The notes below the pieces were generated by a model. It did no database searches and was not told the DNA's origin. It saw only the letters and a list, made by a program, of their open reading frames with translations. The translations under genes and the position numbers were made by a program. From contig NZ_JBNCMC010000003.1 in NCBI RefSeq assembly GCF_049844995.1, positions 496,001 to 560,000 of the forward strand: a stretch of 64,000 bases of DNA. The letters run 5' to 3'. How positions within the stretch are numbered: position 1 is the stretch's first letter; every line of letters begins with the position of its first letter. The DNA comes from Luteimicrobium sp049844995 (GTDB taxonomy: Bacteria > Actinomycetota > Actinomycetes > Actinomycetales > Cellulomonadaceae). Shown here one piece after another: positions 42,830 through 50,714 of this stretch.

Positions 42830-44413
42830 TCAGCGCAGGCCGGCCATCCACGCCTCGACGTCCTCGGGGCGGCGGGGGAGCGCGGCGGACAGGTTCTCGT
42901 TGCCGCCCGAGGTCACGAGGACGTCGTCCTCGATGCGCACGCCGATGCCGCGGTACTCCTCGGGGACGGTGAGGTCGTCGGCCTTGAAGTACAGGCCCGG
43001 CTCGATCGTGAAGACCATGCCCGGCTCGAGGACGCCGTCGAGGTACAGCTCCTTGCGGGCCTGCGCGCAGTCGTGCACGTCGATGCCGAGGTGGTGGCTG
43101 GTCCCGTGGACCATCCAGCGGCGGTGGTACTGGCCCTCCGGGGCGAGGGACTCGGCGGCGGTGACGCCGTCGGGCAGGAGGCCCCACTCCTCGAGGCGCG
43201 CGGCGATGACCTCCATCGCGGCCGCGTGGATGTCCCGGAACCTCGCGCCCGGGACGGCGACGGCGAACGCCGCGTCCGCGGCGTCGAGCACGGCCTGGTA
43301 CACGCGCCGCTGCACGTCGGTGAACGTGCCGTCGACCGGTAGCGTGCGGGTCACGTCCGCGGTGTACAGGGAGTCGACCTCCACGCCCGCGTCGAGCAGG
43401 ATGAGGTCGCCCTCGCGGACGGCGCCGTCGTTGGTGATCCAGTGCAGCGTCGTCGCGTGCTCGCCCGACGCCGCGATCGTCTCGTAGCCCACCGCGTTGC
43501 CCGCGAGACGAGCGTGCGCGTCGAACGTCGTCTCGACGACCCGCTCGCCCCGCGGGTGCGCGGCCGCCGCGGACAGCTCGCGCACGACCTCCTCGAACCC
43601 GTCGATCGTCGCGGCGACCGCGTCGCGCATCTGCTGGACCTCGTGCTCGTCCTTGACCAGGCGCAGCTCGGAGACGGCCTCGACGAGCGCCTCGTCGGTG
43701 TGCGAGCCGGCCTCCTGCGCGGTGCTCGCGATGCTCTCGGACGCGCGGACCTCGTCGACCAGGTCCTCGACGGCCTCGTCCGCACCGGTGACGACGACCA
43801 CCTGCACGCCGCCCGTGCCCACGTCCTTCGCGACCGCGTCCCGCAGGCCGTCCACGTGCTCGGCGCGGATCCCGGTGAGCTCCTCGACGTCGTCGAGGCT
43901 GGGGCGCGCGCCGACCCAGAACTCGCCGTAGCGCGAGTCGGCGTAGAACTCCTCGGTGTCGCGTCCGGCGAGGGGACGCACGTAGAGGACGGCCTCGTGG
44001 CCGTCGGTGGTGCCGCCCGCGCCGTCGGGCTCGGAGACGGGGTGCAGGACGAGCACCGAGTCGGGCTCGAGCTCGGTCCCCGTGCCGGTGAGGTGCGCGA
44101 ACGCCGAGTGCGCGCGGAACCGGTAGTCGGTGTCGTTGGACCGGGTCCGCAGGCCACCCGCGGGGATCACGAGGCGCACGCCCGGGAACCGGGTGGACAG
44201 GCGGGCGCGGCGCACGGCCGCGTAGTCGGCGGCCTCGGAGCGCGTCGTGCCCGACGCGGCCCGGGGCCCCCAGCCGCTCGTGATGAAGGACCGGAACGCC
44301 TCCGACTGCGGCCGCTGCGACCGGTTCTCGCCCCGCGACCCGACGGGCTGGCCGTCCGCGGGCGCGCCCGTCTCGGAGGTCGGGGGGTTCTCGGATGCGG
44401 TGCTCGTCGTCAT
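42830..44413 (-). CDS. Xaa-Pro aminopeptidase (M24B)
   Basis: 527 aa. Removes N-terminal residues preceding proline. AMP_N domain in the first half (RLSTRFPGVRLVIPAGG, YRFRAHSAFAHLTG) and the pita-bread metallopeptidase domain with all five metal ligands visible: Asp in LLDAGVEVDSLY, Asp in TADVTRTLPV, His in HGTSHHLGIDVHD, Glu in FTIEPGLYF and Glu in GIGVRIEDDVLV. Length matches actinobacterial PepP proteins, with an extra N-terminal segment of about 45 residues. Convergent with the stress protein gene; no clear terminator in the 34 bases between. Confidence 0.94.
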   Translation of the reverse strand: MTTSTASENPPTSETGAPADGQPVGSRGENRSQRPQSEAFRSFITSGWGPRAASGTTRSEAADYAAVRRARLSTRFPGVRLVIPAGGLRTRSNDTDYRFRAHSAFAHLTGTGTELEPDSVLVLHPVSEPDGAGGTTDGHEAVLYVRPLAGRDTEEFYADSRYGEFWVGARPSLDDVEELTGIRAEHVDGLRDAVAKDVGTGGVQVVVVTGADEAVEDLVDEVRASESIASTAQEAGSHTDEALVEAVSELRLVKDEHEVQQMRDAVAATIDGFEEVVRELSAAAAHPRGERVVETTFDAHARLAGNAVGYETIAASGEHATTLHWITNDGAVREGDLILLDAGVEVDSLYTADVTRTLPVDGTFTDVQRRVYQAVLDAADAAFAVAVPGARFRDIHAAAMEVIAARLEEWGLLPDGVTAAESLAPEGQYHRRWMVHGTSHHLGIDVHDCAQARKELYLDGVLEPGMVFTIEPGLYFKADDLTVPEEYRGIGVRIEDDVLVTSGGNENLSAALPRRPEDVEAWMAGLR

Positions 44414-44447
44414 GCGCCCAGTCTCGCACCGAGCGCCGGCGGGTCCG

Positions 44448-45311
44448 TCAGGCGCGGGCCCGCCGGAAGGCGGCGAGCGCGTCGAGCACGACGTCGTTGA
44501 ACGCGGCCGGCGCCTCGAGGCTCACGTCGTGCCCGGCACCGGGGACGACGACCAGGCGTGCTGCCGCGCGCGCGTGCCGGCGCTCCTGCATCCGGAGCTG
44601 GTCGCGCGACCCGTTGACGAGCCACACGGGCACGTCGGCGGCGCGCAGGTTGCGCACGGACGACTCGCCGGCGAGGTGGCGGAGCGCGTCGGCGACGAGG
44701 TCCCAGCCCGGCGCCTGAGGAGCGCGGACGACGGGGAGCGGCGCGACCGCAGGGGTCCGACCTCCCGGCAGCGCGCGCCGCGTGGCCGGGGGGACGACGA
44801 GGCGCGACACCGCCGACGCGGTCCGGCCGCGCAGCTCGCGGCTGAGCCGACCCGCCGCGAGCGATCCGCGCAGCCCGGCCTGGAACGTCCGCAGCGGCAG
44901 ACCGTGCGTGTTCGTGCTGCACGACGCCGCCACGACGCCCCGGAGGAGCGCGCCCCGCTGCTCGGGTGCCCGCCCCGCGTAGGCGAGCGACGTGTAGCCG
45001 CCGAGCGAGAGGCCGACGAGCGCGAGCGGGCGCGCGGCGGTGCCGCCCGCGAGGTCGGCGGCGGCCTCGTCGATGGCGTCGAACGCACCCTGCATCGTGA
45101 ACCGCTCGTGCCGCCGCACCCCGTGCCCGGGCAGGTCGATCGCGGCCGCCGGGTAGCCGGCGTCGTGCATGGCGGCGAGCTGCGCGTCCCAGATCGCCCC
45201 GGAGGTCCGCATCCCGTGGACGAACACGACGGACGGGCGGACGGCGGCCGGGACCGGTGCGGCGTCGTCGTCGCTGCGGGCGGTGGTGCTCGGGTCCAAC
45301 ACGGGCCTCAC
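44448..45311 (-). CDS. Alpha/beta hydrolase
   Basis: 287 aa. Oxyanion region VVFVHGMRTSGAIWD, nucleophile elbow GLSLGGY (Ser), late Asp region VNGSRDQL and catalytic His in PGAGHDVSLEAP: a full Ser-Asp-His triad, so an active esterase or lipase-like enzyme. No signal peptide. Substrate unknown. I use GTG 45311 (MRPVLDP) with GGAGG about 13 bases upstream; a TTG 33 bases earlier would be a poor start. It lies 34 bases upstream of pepP on the same strand, so they may be co-transcribed. Confidence 0.85.
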   Translation of the reverse strand: MRPVLDPSTTARSDDDAAPVPAAVRPSVVFVHGMRTSGAIWDAQLAAMHDAGYPAAAIDLPGHGVRRHERFTMQGAFDAIDEAAADLAGGTAARPLALVGLSLGGYTSLAYAGRAPEQRGALLRGVVAASCSTNTHGLPLRTFQAGLRGSLAAGRLSRELRGRTASAVSRLVVPPATRRALPGGRTPAVAPLPVVRAPQAPGWDLVADALRHLAGESSVRNLRAADVPVWLVNGSRDQLRMQERRHARAAARLVVVPGAGHDVSLEAPAAFNDVVLDALAAFRRARA

Positions 45312-45427
45312 GATCTCGGGGGTTCCTCCATGGTGGCACCGCAACCTGGACGCCTCTCCGTCCGGCTGGGGGAGGACTGCGGAGCGCTCGGGGACGTCCT
45401 GTGCGCGGCGGTCGATACCCTGAGCAC

Positions 45428-46294
45428 GTGCTCATCGACCTCCACACGCACTCGACGGCGTCCGACGGCACGGACGCCCCGGGGCGGGTGGTGTCCGACG
45501 CCGCGGCGGCCGGCCTCGACGTCGTCGCCCTCACGGACCACGACACCGTCGCGGGGTGGCCCGAGGCGACGGCCGCGGCGCTCGCGAACGGCATCGGCCT
45601 CGTGCGGGGCGCGGAGCTCTCGGCGCAGGCCGCCTTCGACGTCGGGGGGCGCGAGCGGCACGTGTCGGTACACCTCCTCAGCTACCTCCACGACCCGTCG
45701 TACGCGCCCCTGGCCGCGGAGTGCGAGAAGGTCCGCGCGGCCCGGCTCGACCGGGCCCGCCAGATGGTCGACCTGCTCGCGCGCGACTACCCGGTCGACT
45801 GGGACGAGATCGCCGCGCACACCGAGCCCGGTGCGACGGTCGGGCGCCCGCACCTCGCCGACGCGCTGGTGCGGCTGGGCGTCGTCGCCGACCGGTCGGC
45901 CGCGTTCGAGTCCGTCCTGCACGCGGGCAGCCCCTACTACGTGCCGCACTACGCGCCGCGCGCCGTCGACACCGTCCGCCGGGTGCGCGAGGCCGGCGGG
46001 GTGCCCGTGTTCGCCCACCCGGCCGCGTCGGCCCGCGGCCGCACCGTGCCCGACGCCGTGATCGAGGAGCTCGCCGACGCGGGCCTCGCCGGCCTCGAGG
46101 CCCACCATCGTGACCACACCCCGCCCCAGGTCGACCACCTGGTGGGGCTCGCCGCGCGTCTCGGTCTCTTCGTGACCGGGTCGAGCGACTACCACGGGAC
46201 CGGTAAACCCAACCGGCTCGCGGAGAACACCACGGCACCGAACGTGCTGGAGAGGATCGAGGACATGGGGACGCTCGCCGTGATCAGGACGTGA
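45428..46294 (+). CDS. PHP-domain phosphoesterase (YciV/RNase AM-like)
   Basis: 288 aa. PHP metal-site motifs: IDLHTHSTASDGT, ALTDHDTV, RGAELS, GRPHLADAL, VFAHPA, EAHHRDH and GSSDYHG, giving the full histidine/aspartate set for three metals. This single-domain group includes E. coli YciV, a 5'-to-3' exonuclease/3',5'-nucleoside bisphosphate phosphatase; the same activity is inferred here. GTG at 45428 follows TACCCT (45416-45421) by 6 bases: leaderless. The marC-like gene starts 7 bases after its stop, so they form an operon. Confidence 0.9.
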   Translation: MLIDLHTHSTASDGTDAPGRVVSDAAAAGLDVVALTDHDTVAGWPEATAAALANGIGLVRGAELSAQAAFDVGGRERHVSVHLLSYLHDPSYAPLAAECEKVRAARLDRARQMVDLLARDYPVDWDEIAAHTEPGATVGRPHLADALVRLGVVADRSAAFESVLHAGSPYYVPHYAPRAVDTVRRVREAGGVPVFAHPAASARGRTVPDAVIEELADAGLAGLEAHHRDHTPPQVDHLVGLAARLGLFVTGSSDYHGTGKPNRLAENTTAPNVLERIEDMGTLAVIRT

Positions 46295-46301
46295 GCCGCT
46301 G

Positions 46302-46919
46302 ATGGACGCCGTGCTCGACCCACGGCTGTTCGTCGGGGTCTTCGTGACGTTGTTCGTCATCATGGACCCGCCGGGCACCGTGCCGATCTTCCTGGCCTTG
46401 ACCAGCTCGATGACCGCGAGGCAGCGCAAGGCTGCCGCGTTCACGGCGGTGATGGTGGCGTTCGGCGTCATCGTGGCCTTCGCGCTGTTCGGCCAGTCGA
46501 TCCTCAACTACCTCCACGTGTCGTTGCCTGCGCTCGAGGCGTCCGGCGGCCTCCTGCTCCTGCTCATCGCGATGGAGCTGCTGACCGGTAAGGCCGAGGA
46601 CCCCGAGCCGAGCGCGCGCGGCGGGAACGTGGCGCTCGTCCCGCTGGGCACGCCGCTGCTCGCCGGACCCGGCGCCATCGTCTCGATCATGGTGTTCGTG
46701 AAGAACGCCGACGGCGCGGCCGACTACGTGGCGATCTTCGCCGGCCTGGTCGCGGTCTGCGTGTGCCTGTGGCTGGCCATGCGGTTCGCGAACGTCATCC
46801 ACCGGGTGCTCGGCGAGTCCGGGACGACGCTCGTCACCCGGATCGCCGGCCTGCTCCTGGCCGCGATCGCCGTCCAGATGATCGCCGACGCCGTGACGGC
46901 GTTCGTCAAGGCCGCCTGA
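46302..46919 (+). CDS. MarC-family integral membrane protein
   Basis: 205 aa, six predicted transmembrane segments, with FVIMDPPGTVPIFLALT and VPLGTPLLAGPGAIVSIMV, the two internally repeated MarC/UPF0056 motifs. The family's substrate is not established (an earlier link to multiple antibiotic resistance was withdrawn). It begins 7 bases after the PHP gene and probably shares its transcript. Confidence 0.92.
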   Translation: MDAVLDPRLFVGVFVTLFVIMDPPGTVPIFLALTSSMTARQRKAAAFTAVMVAFGVIVAFALFGQSILNYLHVSLPALEASGGLLLLLIAMELLTGKAEDPEPSARGGNVALVPLGTPLLAGPGAIVSIMVFVKNADGAADYVAIFAGLVAVCVCLWLAMRFANVIHRVLGESGTTLVTRIAGLLLAAIAVQMIADAVTAFVKAA

Positions 46920-46962
46920 CCCACCGCCTGCCGCACCGACCGACCCCGTGAGGACCCTTCCC

Positions 46963-48411
46963 GTGCCCCAGCGCGCCCTGCCGCCCCGCCGTCCCGCCGC
47001 GTCACGAGCCGTGCTCGTCGTGCTCGCGCTCGCGGCGCTTGCGCTGGGCGCGGGGGCGTGGACCTCGTCCGCGTCAGCGGCGACGGCCGGCCCGTCGCCC
47101 AGCGCCACGTCGCCCAGCGCCACGTCGACGGCGTCCGCCGCGCGCGCCGCGGTGTGCGGCACGACGAAGGGCGCCGCGCTGCGGGGCCGGACGCTCACGC
47201 AGAAGCAGGCCGCCGCGCGCGACCTGCGGTGCGCAGACCTCCGCGGCGCCCACCTGGCGGGCCTGGACCTCACGCAGGCGGACCTCGGGGGCGCGCGGCT
47301 GGCCGGCGCCGACCTGCGCGGGACGGCGCTCGGGCAGGCGACGCTGACGGGCGCCGACCTGACGGGCGCCCGAGCGTCCGGCGCGAGCTTCGGCCAGGCG
47401 CACCTCGAGCACGCCGTGCTCGACGACGCCGACCTGAGCCGTGCGAGCCTGGTCCAGGCCGCCGCGCCCGGCACGAGCGTGCGGGGCGCCGACCTCACCG
47501 GAGCCGACCTCGTCCAGGTGACGTTCACGGGGGCGGACCTCACGGGCGCGACCCTGCGTGACGTGAAGGCGAGCCAGGCGCACCTCGAGGGGGCCCGCCT
47601 CGGCGGCGCGGACCTGACGGGCGCGGACCTCACGCAGGCCGACCTGACGGACGCGAGCCTGACGGGCACGGTCCTCGCCGGAGCGGACCTCACGCAGACG
47701 ACCCGCCCCGGGGGCTTCGGCGACGCGGCCGCGTCGTCCGGTGACGCCCCGCTCGACGCGATCGCTGCTGTCGCCACGCTGCTCCTGGCGCTGGGGGTCG
47801 TCGTCCCGCGCCGGCGTGCCGCCGCCCGACGGCGCCGGGAGGGCAGGGACCTGCGCGGGACCGGTCCGGCCTCGGTGGCGGCGGGGGCGGTGGTGCTGGC
47901 GGGGGCCGTGGCGCTGACGGTGTCCGAGCTGCGGGCCGACATCGACTGGTCCGACGCGCTGATGATCCTGCCGATGCTCACCGTGCTGGGGTTCCTCGCG
48001 CTGATCGCGGGCGCCGCGATGCTCCAGGCGCGCTGGGGCGTGCTCGGCGCGGTGTCCGCGGCCCTCGGCCTCGCGGGCTACTTCGTGCTCGTGTCGACGA
48101 TCATGTCCGTGCTGCTGGGCTCGGCGTTCGGCCAGTACCCGCGAGCCCCGAGCTGCACGGCCGCGACCTGCGCGTGGGGCTACGCCCGCGGGTGGACGGG
48201 CGCGTGGGTCGGGGCGGCGCTGCTCGCGCTCAGCTGGCTCGTCGGGCGCGTCACGCAGCGACTGCGCGTCGCCCGTGCCGCGCGGCCGGCGGCCACCGGC
48301 GGGCCTGCGGTCGACGACCGCGTGGCGGCGGAACCCGTCGCGGCGGTGGCGACGTCGTCGGACGCGAACGCCTCTGCGTACCAGGCGGTGCGGGACCTCC
48401 GGAAGCGCTGA
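46963..48411 (+). CDS. Pentapeptide-repeat protein with N-terminal signal and C-terminal membrane domain
   Basis: 482 aa. A signal-peptide-like hydrophobic stretch at 15-38 ending in a Ser/Ala/Thr-rich linker; an extracytoplasmic right-handed beta-helix of tandem A(D/N)LxG pentapeptides (about 85-245: CADLRGAHLAGLDLTQADLG, GADLTGADLTQADLTDASLT) roughly 30 repeats long; then four or five hydrophobic helices (about 260-430) and a short cytoplasmic tail. Some pentapeptide proteins mimic DNA (MfpA, Qnr), but this one appears exported, so that role does not fit. Function unknown. GTG at 46963 chosen for the GAGGA 9 bases upstream; a GTG 15 bases earlier is possible. Confidence 0.82.
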   Translation: MPQRALPPRRPAASRAVLVVLALAALALGAGAWTSSASAATAGPSPSATSPSATSTASAARAAVCGTTKGAALRGRTLTQKQAAARDLRCADLRGAHLAGLDLTQADLGGARLAGADLRGTALGQATLTGADLTGARASGASFGQAHLEHAVLDDADLSRASLVQAAAPGTSVRGADLTGADLVQVTFTGADLTGATLRDVKASQAHLEGARLGGADLTGADLTQADLTDASLTGTVLAGADLTQTTRPGGFGDAAASSGDAPLDAIAAVATLLLALGVVVPRRRAAARRRREGRDLRGTGPASVAAGAVVLAGAVALTVSELRADIDWSDALMILPMLTVLGFLALIAGAAMLQARWGVLGAVSAALGLAGYFVLVSTIMSVLLGSAFGQYPRAPSCTAATCAWGYARGWTGAWVGAALLALSWLVGRVTQRLRVARAARPAATGGPAVDDRVAAEPVAAVATSSDANASAYQAVRDLRKR

Positions 48412-48465
48412 CCCGAACATGCCGACGGTGTGACGCTGCGTTCGCCGATCGTGCCGTCGGTGTCT

Positions 48466-48502
48466 GTGGTCGGTCCGCGGGTGGGTGCGGGCAGGCGGTT
48501 CG
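48466..48502. repeat. Dispersed intergenic repeat, block a (copy 2)
   Basis: 37 bases matching 546-583 in the same orientation, three substitutions and one indel apart. Confidence 0.7.
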
Positions 48503-48540
48503 CCTCGGCAGCCTGGCCGAGCGCCGTCGTCGTCGGGCGT

Positions 48541-48606
48541 GAGATACCGAGATGCGCTCGAGATACCGATGCACGCGCGGTATCTCGGCCCGGACTCGGT
48601 ATGTCG
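48541..48606. repeat. GAGATACC palindromic element (copy 1)
   Basis: Four CGAGATACC or GGTATCTCG-like half sites alternate in orientation and could fold into paired hairpins. Its first 33 bases (48541-48573) are identical to the reverse complement of 55613-55645. Confidence 0.8.
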
Positions 48607-48688
48607 GCCCGACGCAGGCCCGGTCGCGCGCCCCTCCCGACCCGCCCGACCCAGCCACGACCGCCCGACGTCACCGTCGGGCCGGACC

Positions 48689-49015
48689 TCAGGCCGAGGG
48701 CGCCGACGTCGACGGCCCGCTGCCGTCGGCCCGACGGCCGGTCTCCCGCTCCCACGCGTCGAGCTGGGTCGTGAGGGCCTTGGCGAGCTCGAAGACCTGC
48801 TCCGGGGGGATCCGGACGCGCGTCACCACCCGTCCCGACACGAGCGGGTGCGCCTCGCCCGTCGTCTCGTCGACGGCGGGCTGCGGCGGGTGCTTGAGCG
48901 CGACGAAGTCGATGACGAACGTCGCGGGGGTGTGCCACAGCGACGCGAAGTCGGCGGGGACACCGACCTCCACGTCGTCGGGGACGTCGATCTGGAGCTG
49001 CTGCGACTCGGGCAC
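48689..49015 (-). CDS. DUF3467 protein
   Basis: 108 aa. The sequence IDVPDDVEVGVPADFASLWHT, FVIDFVALKHP, VTRVRIPPEQVFELAKALTTQL is the DUF3467 pattern found across bacteria; function unknown. It keeps the family's ending of a helix with Arg/Pro residues before a short disordered tail. GTG at 49015 has GAGGAGA 6 bases upstream; the longer frame is not used. Divergent from the alarmone synthetase gene with 125 bases between. Confidence 0.88.
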   Translation of the reverse strand: MPESQQLQIDVPDDVEVGVPADFASLWHTPATFVIDFVALKHPPQPAVDETTGEAHPLVSGRVVTRVRIPPEQVFELAKALTTQLDAWERETGRRADGSGPSTSAPSA

Positions 49016-49140
49016 GGGTTCTCCTCGGGTGGGCGGGGCCGGGCGGGCCTCCGACGGGCCGGCGACTGTGCCCAGCCTCGCAGGTCCACCGGGCGTGGTC
49101 CTCAGGAAGCGCTCAGGTCGGTCCGCGTACCGTAAGGAAC

Positions 49141-49860
49141 GTGAGCCAGCAGTCGACCGATCGCGCACCGTCCCTGAGCCCCGCCACGGCGAAGGACGTC
49201 CGTCGCCTCATGATGACGTACAAGTTCGGCATAGACGAGGTGATGACCAAGGTCGGCGTGCTGAGGGACGAGCTCAAGCACTTCCACGACGACAACCCGA
49301 TCGAGCACGTCGGGTCGCGGCTCAAGTCGGTGGACTCGATCGTCGCGAAGGCGCGCCGCAAGGACATCGCGCTCACGCCCGCGTCGATCCGCGAGCACAT
49401 GCTCGACATCGCCGGCGTCCGCATCACCTGCAGCTTCGTCACGGACATCTACCGGGTGCGCGACATGCTCGTCGCGCAGCGGGACCTCGAGGTCCTGGAG
49501 GAGCGCGACTACATCGCGCACCCCAAGCCCAACGGCTACCAGAGCCTGCACCTCATCGTGCGGGTGCCGGTGTTCCTGTCGGACCGGGTGGAGGAGGTCG
49601 TCGTCGAGATCCAGCTGCGGACGATCGCCATGGACTTCTGGGCGAGCCTCGAGCACAAGATCTACTACAAGTACGACCGCGAGGTGCCGCACCACATCAC
49701 CGACGCGCTCAAGCTCGCCGCGGACGTCGCGATGACTCTCGACCAGACGATGGAACGCATCCGCGACGAGGTCACGACGGGGCCCGACGTCGCGCCCGAG
49801 GGTACGAGCGACCCGCGGCACGAGCCGCCGGGGCCCGCGGAGGTCCGCGCCGCGTCGTGA
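49141..49860 (+). CDS. Small alarmone synthetase (RelP/RelQ-type GTP pyrophosphokinase)
   Basis: 239 aa, with the RelA/SpoT synthetase domain only and no HD hydrolase, TGS or ACT domain. Motifs: GSRLKSVDSIVAKARRK, DIAGVRITCSFVTDIYRV, HPKPNGYQSLHLIV, VVVEIQLRTIAMDFWASLEHKIYYK. Such enzymes make (p)ppGpp from ATP and GTP/GDP in response to transcriptional rather than ribosomal cues. TACCGT (49128-49133) ends 7 bases before GTG 49141, so the message is probably leaderless; AAGGA also lies there. C-terminal Pro/Glu tail of about 30 residues. Confidence 0.93.
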   Translation: MSQQSTDRAPSLSPATAKDVRRLMMTYKFGIDEVMTKVGVLRDELKHFHDDNPIEHVGSRLKSVDSIVAKARRKDIALTPASIREHMLDIAGVRITCSFVTDIYRVRDMLVAQRDLEVLEERDYIAHPKPNGYQSLHLIVRVPVFLSDRVEEVVVEIQLRTIAMDFWASLEHKIYYKYDREVPHHITDALKLAADVAMTLDQTMERIRDEVTTGPDVAPEGTSDPRHEPPGPAEVRAAS

Positions 49861-49945
49861 CGGCGTCGTGCGCGCAGGACGGCGCGAGCTCGCACGACGG
49901 CAATTTCGCTGGTTGCCGGGCGCCGGCCCTGCTGTGCTGGCCGCC

Positions 49946-50692
49946 ATGCGCATCACCGACGAGAGCACGGCCGACGGCGTCCGCGAGCAGCTGTTCACGC
50001 TCGGAGAGATCCCCGGCGCGCTCTGGACCCCCGCCGACGCCGCCGGGCCGCGTCCGCTGGTCCTCGTGGGGCACGGCGGCGGCCAGCACCGGAAGGGCTG
50101 GGAGGTCGTCTCCCGGGCGATCCCGTTCGTGCAGGAGTGCGGCTACGCGGTCGCCGCGATCGACGCGCCCGGGACGGGGGACCGGCCCGAGCACCCCGAG
50201 GTCCGGCGGCTCGTCGCGATCATCCAGGAACGGGAGCTCGCGGGCGAGCCGCCCGGGCCGGAGTGGCGGGCCCTCTGCGACGTGGTGGCTGCCGAGCTGA
50301 TCCCCGACTGGCGGGCCACCCTGGACGCGCTGCAGCGGCTGGACGTCGTCGGCGGCGGGCCCGTGGGGTACTACGGGCTCTCCCAGGGCGGCGAGATGGG
50401 CGTCCGGCTGGTCGCGGCGGAGACTCGGATCTCGGCCGCGGTCCTCGGCCTGATCGGGAGCGAGTGGCTCCTCGAGCCGGCCGCGCGGATCACCGTCCCG
50501 GTCGAGCTGGTCCTCCAGTGGGACGACGAGGGCAACCCACGGGACGCCGTGATGGCCCTGTTCGACGCCCTCGGCTCCGCCGAGAAGACGCTGCACGCCA
50601 ACCCCGGCGGCCACCACCGGGTCCCCGTGTTCGAGATCGACAGCGCGGTCCGTTTCTTCGCTCGACACCTGGGCAGGGCACCCGGCGCCTGA
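49946..50692 (+). CDS. Alpha/beta hydrolase (dienelactone/acetyl xylan esterase-like)
   Basis: 248 aa. VLVGHGGGQHRKGW oxyanion loop, AIDAPGTGDR, nucleophile elbow GLSQGGEMG (Ser), Asp in LQWDDEGNPRD and His in NPGGHHRVP: complete triad. No signal peptide. Fold as in small cytoplasmic esterases/peptidases of the DLH type; substrate unknown. ATG at 49946 chosen; an upstream GTG at 49868 would add 26 Arg-rich residues unlike the family. TGTGCT ends 7 bases before the ATG. 85 bases after the alarmone synthetase. Confidence 0.85.
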   Translation: MRITDESTADGVREQLFTLGEIPGALWTPADAAGPRPLVLVGHGGGQHRKGWEVVSRAIPFVQECGYAVAAIDAPGTGDRPEHPEVRRLVAIIQERELAGEPPGPEWRALCDVVAAELIPDWRATLDALQRLDVVGGGPVGYYGLSQGGEMGVRLVAAETRISAAVLGLIGSEWLLEPAARITVPVELVLQWDDEGNPRDAVMALFDALGSAEKTLHANPGGHHRVPVFEIDSAVRFFARHLGRAPGA

Positions 50693-50714
50693 CGGGTCGC
50701 CGCGCCGACGGGGG

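Larger units (their letters stand above)
48412..48688. other. Gene-free repeat region
   Basis: 277 bases with block a (48466-48502) and a palindromic GAGATACC element (48541-48606). No reading frame resembles a protein. Confidence 0.6.

Noticed and set aside
45312..45344. TTG start extending the alpha/beta hydrolase at 45344
   Set aside because: TTG is rare, the added residues (MRCHHGGTPEI) match nothing, and the GTG at 45311 is better placed after GGAGG.
48689..49168. Longer 159-aa version of the DUF3467 gene
   Set aside because: Residues before GTG 49015 are Arg/Pro-rich and lie in the divergent promoter; a good ribosome site precedes 49015.
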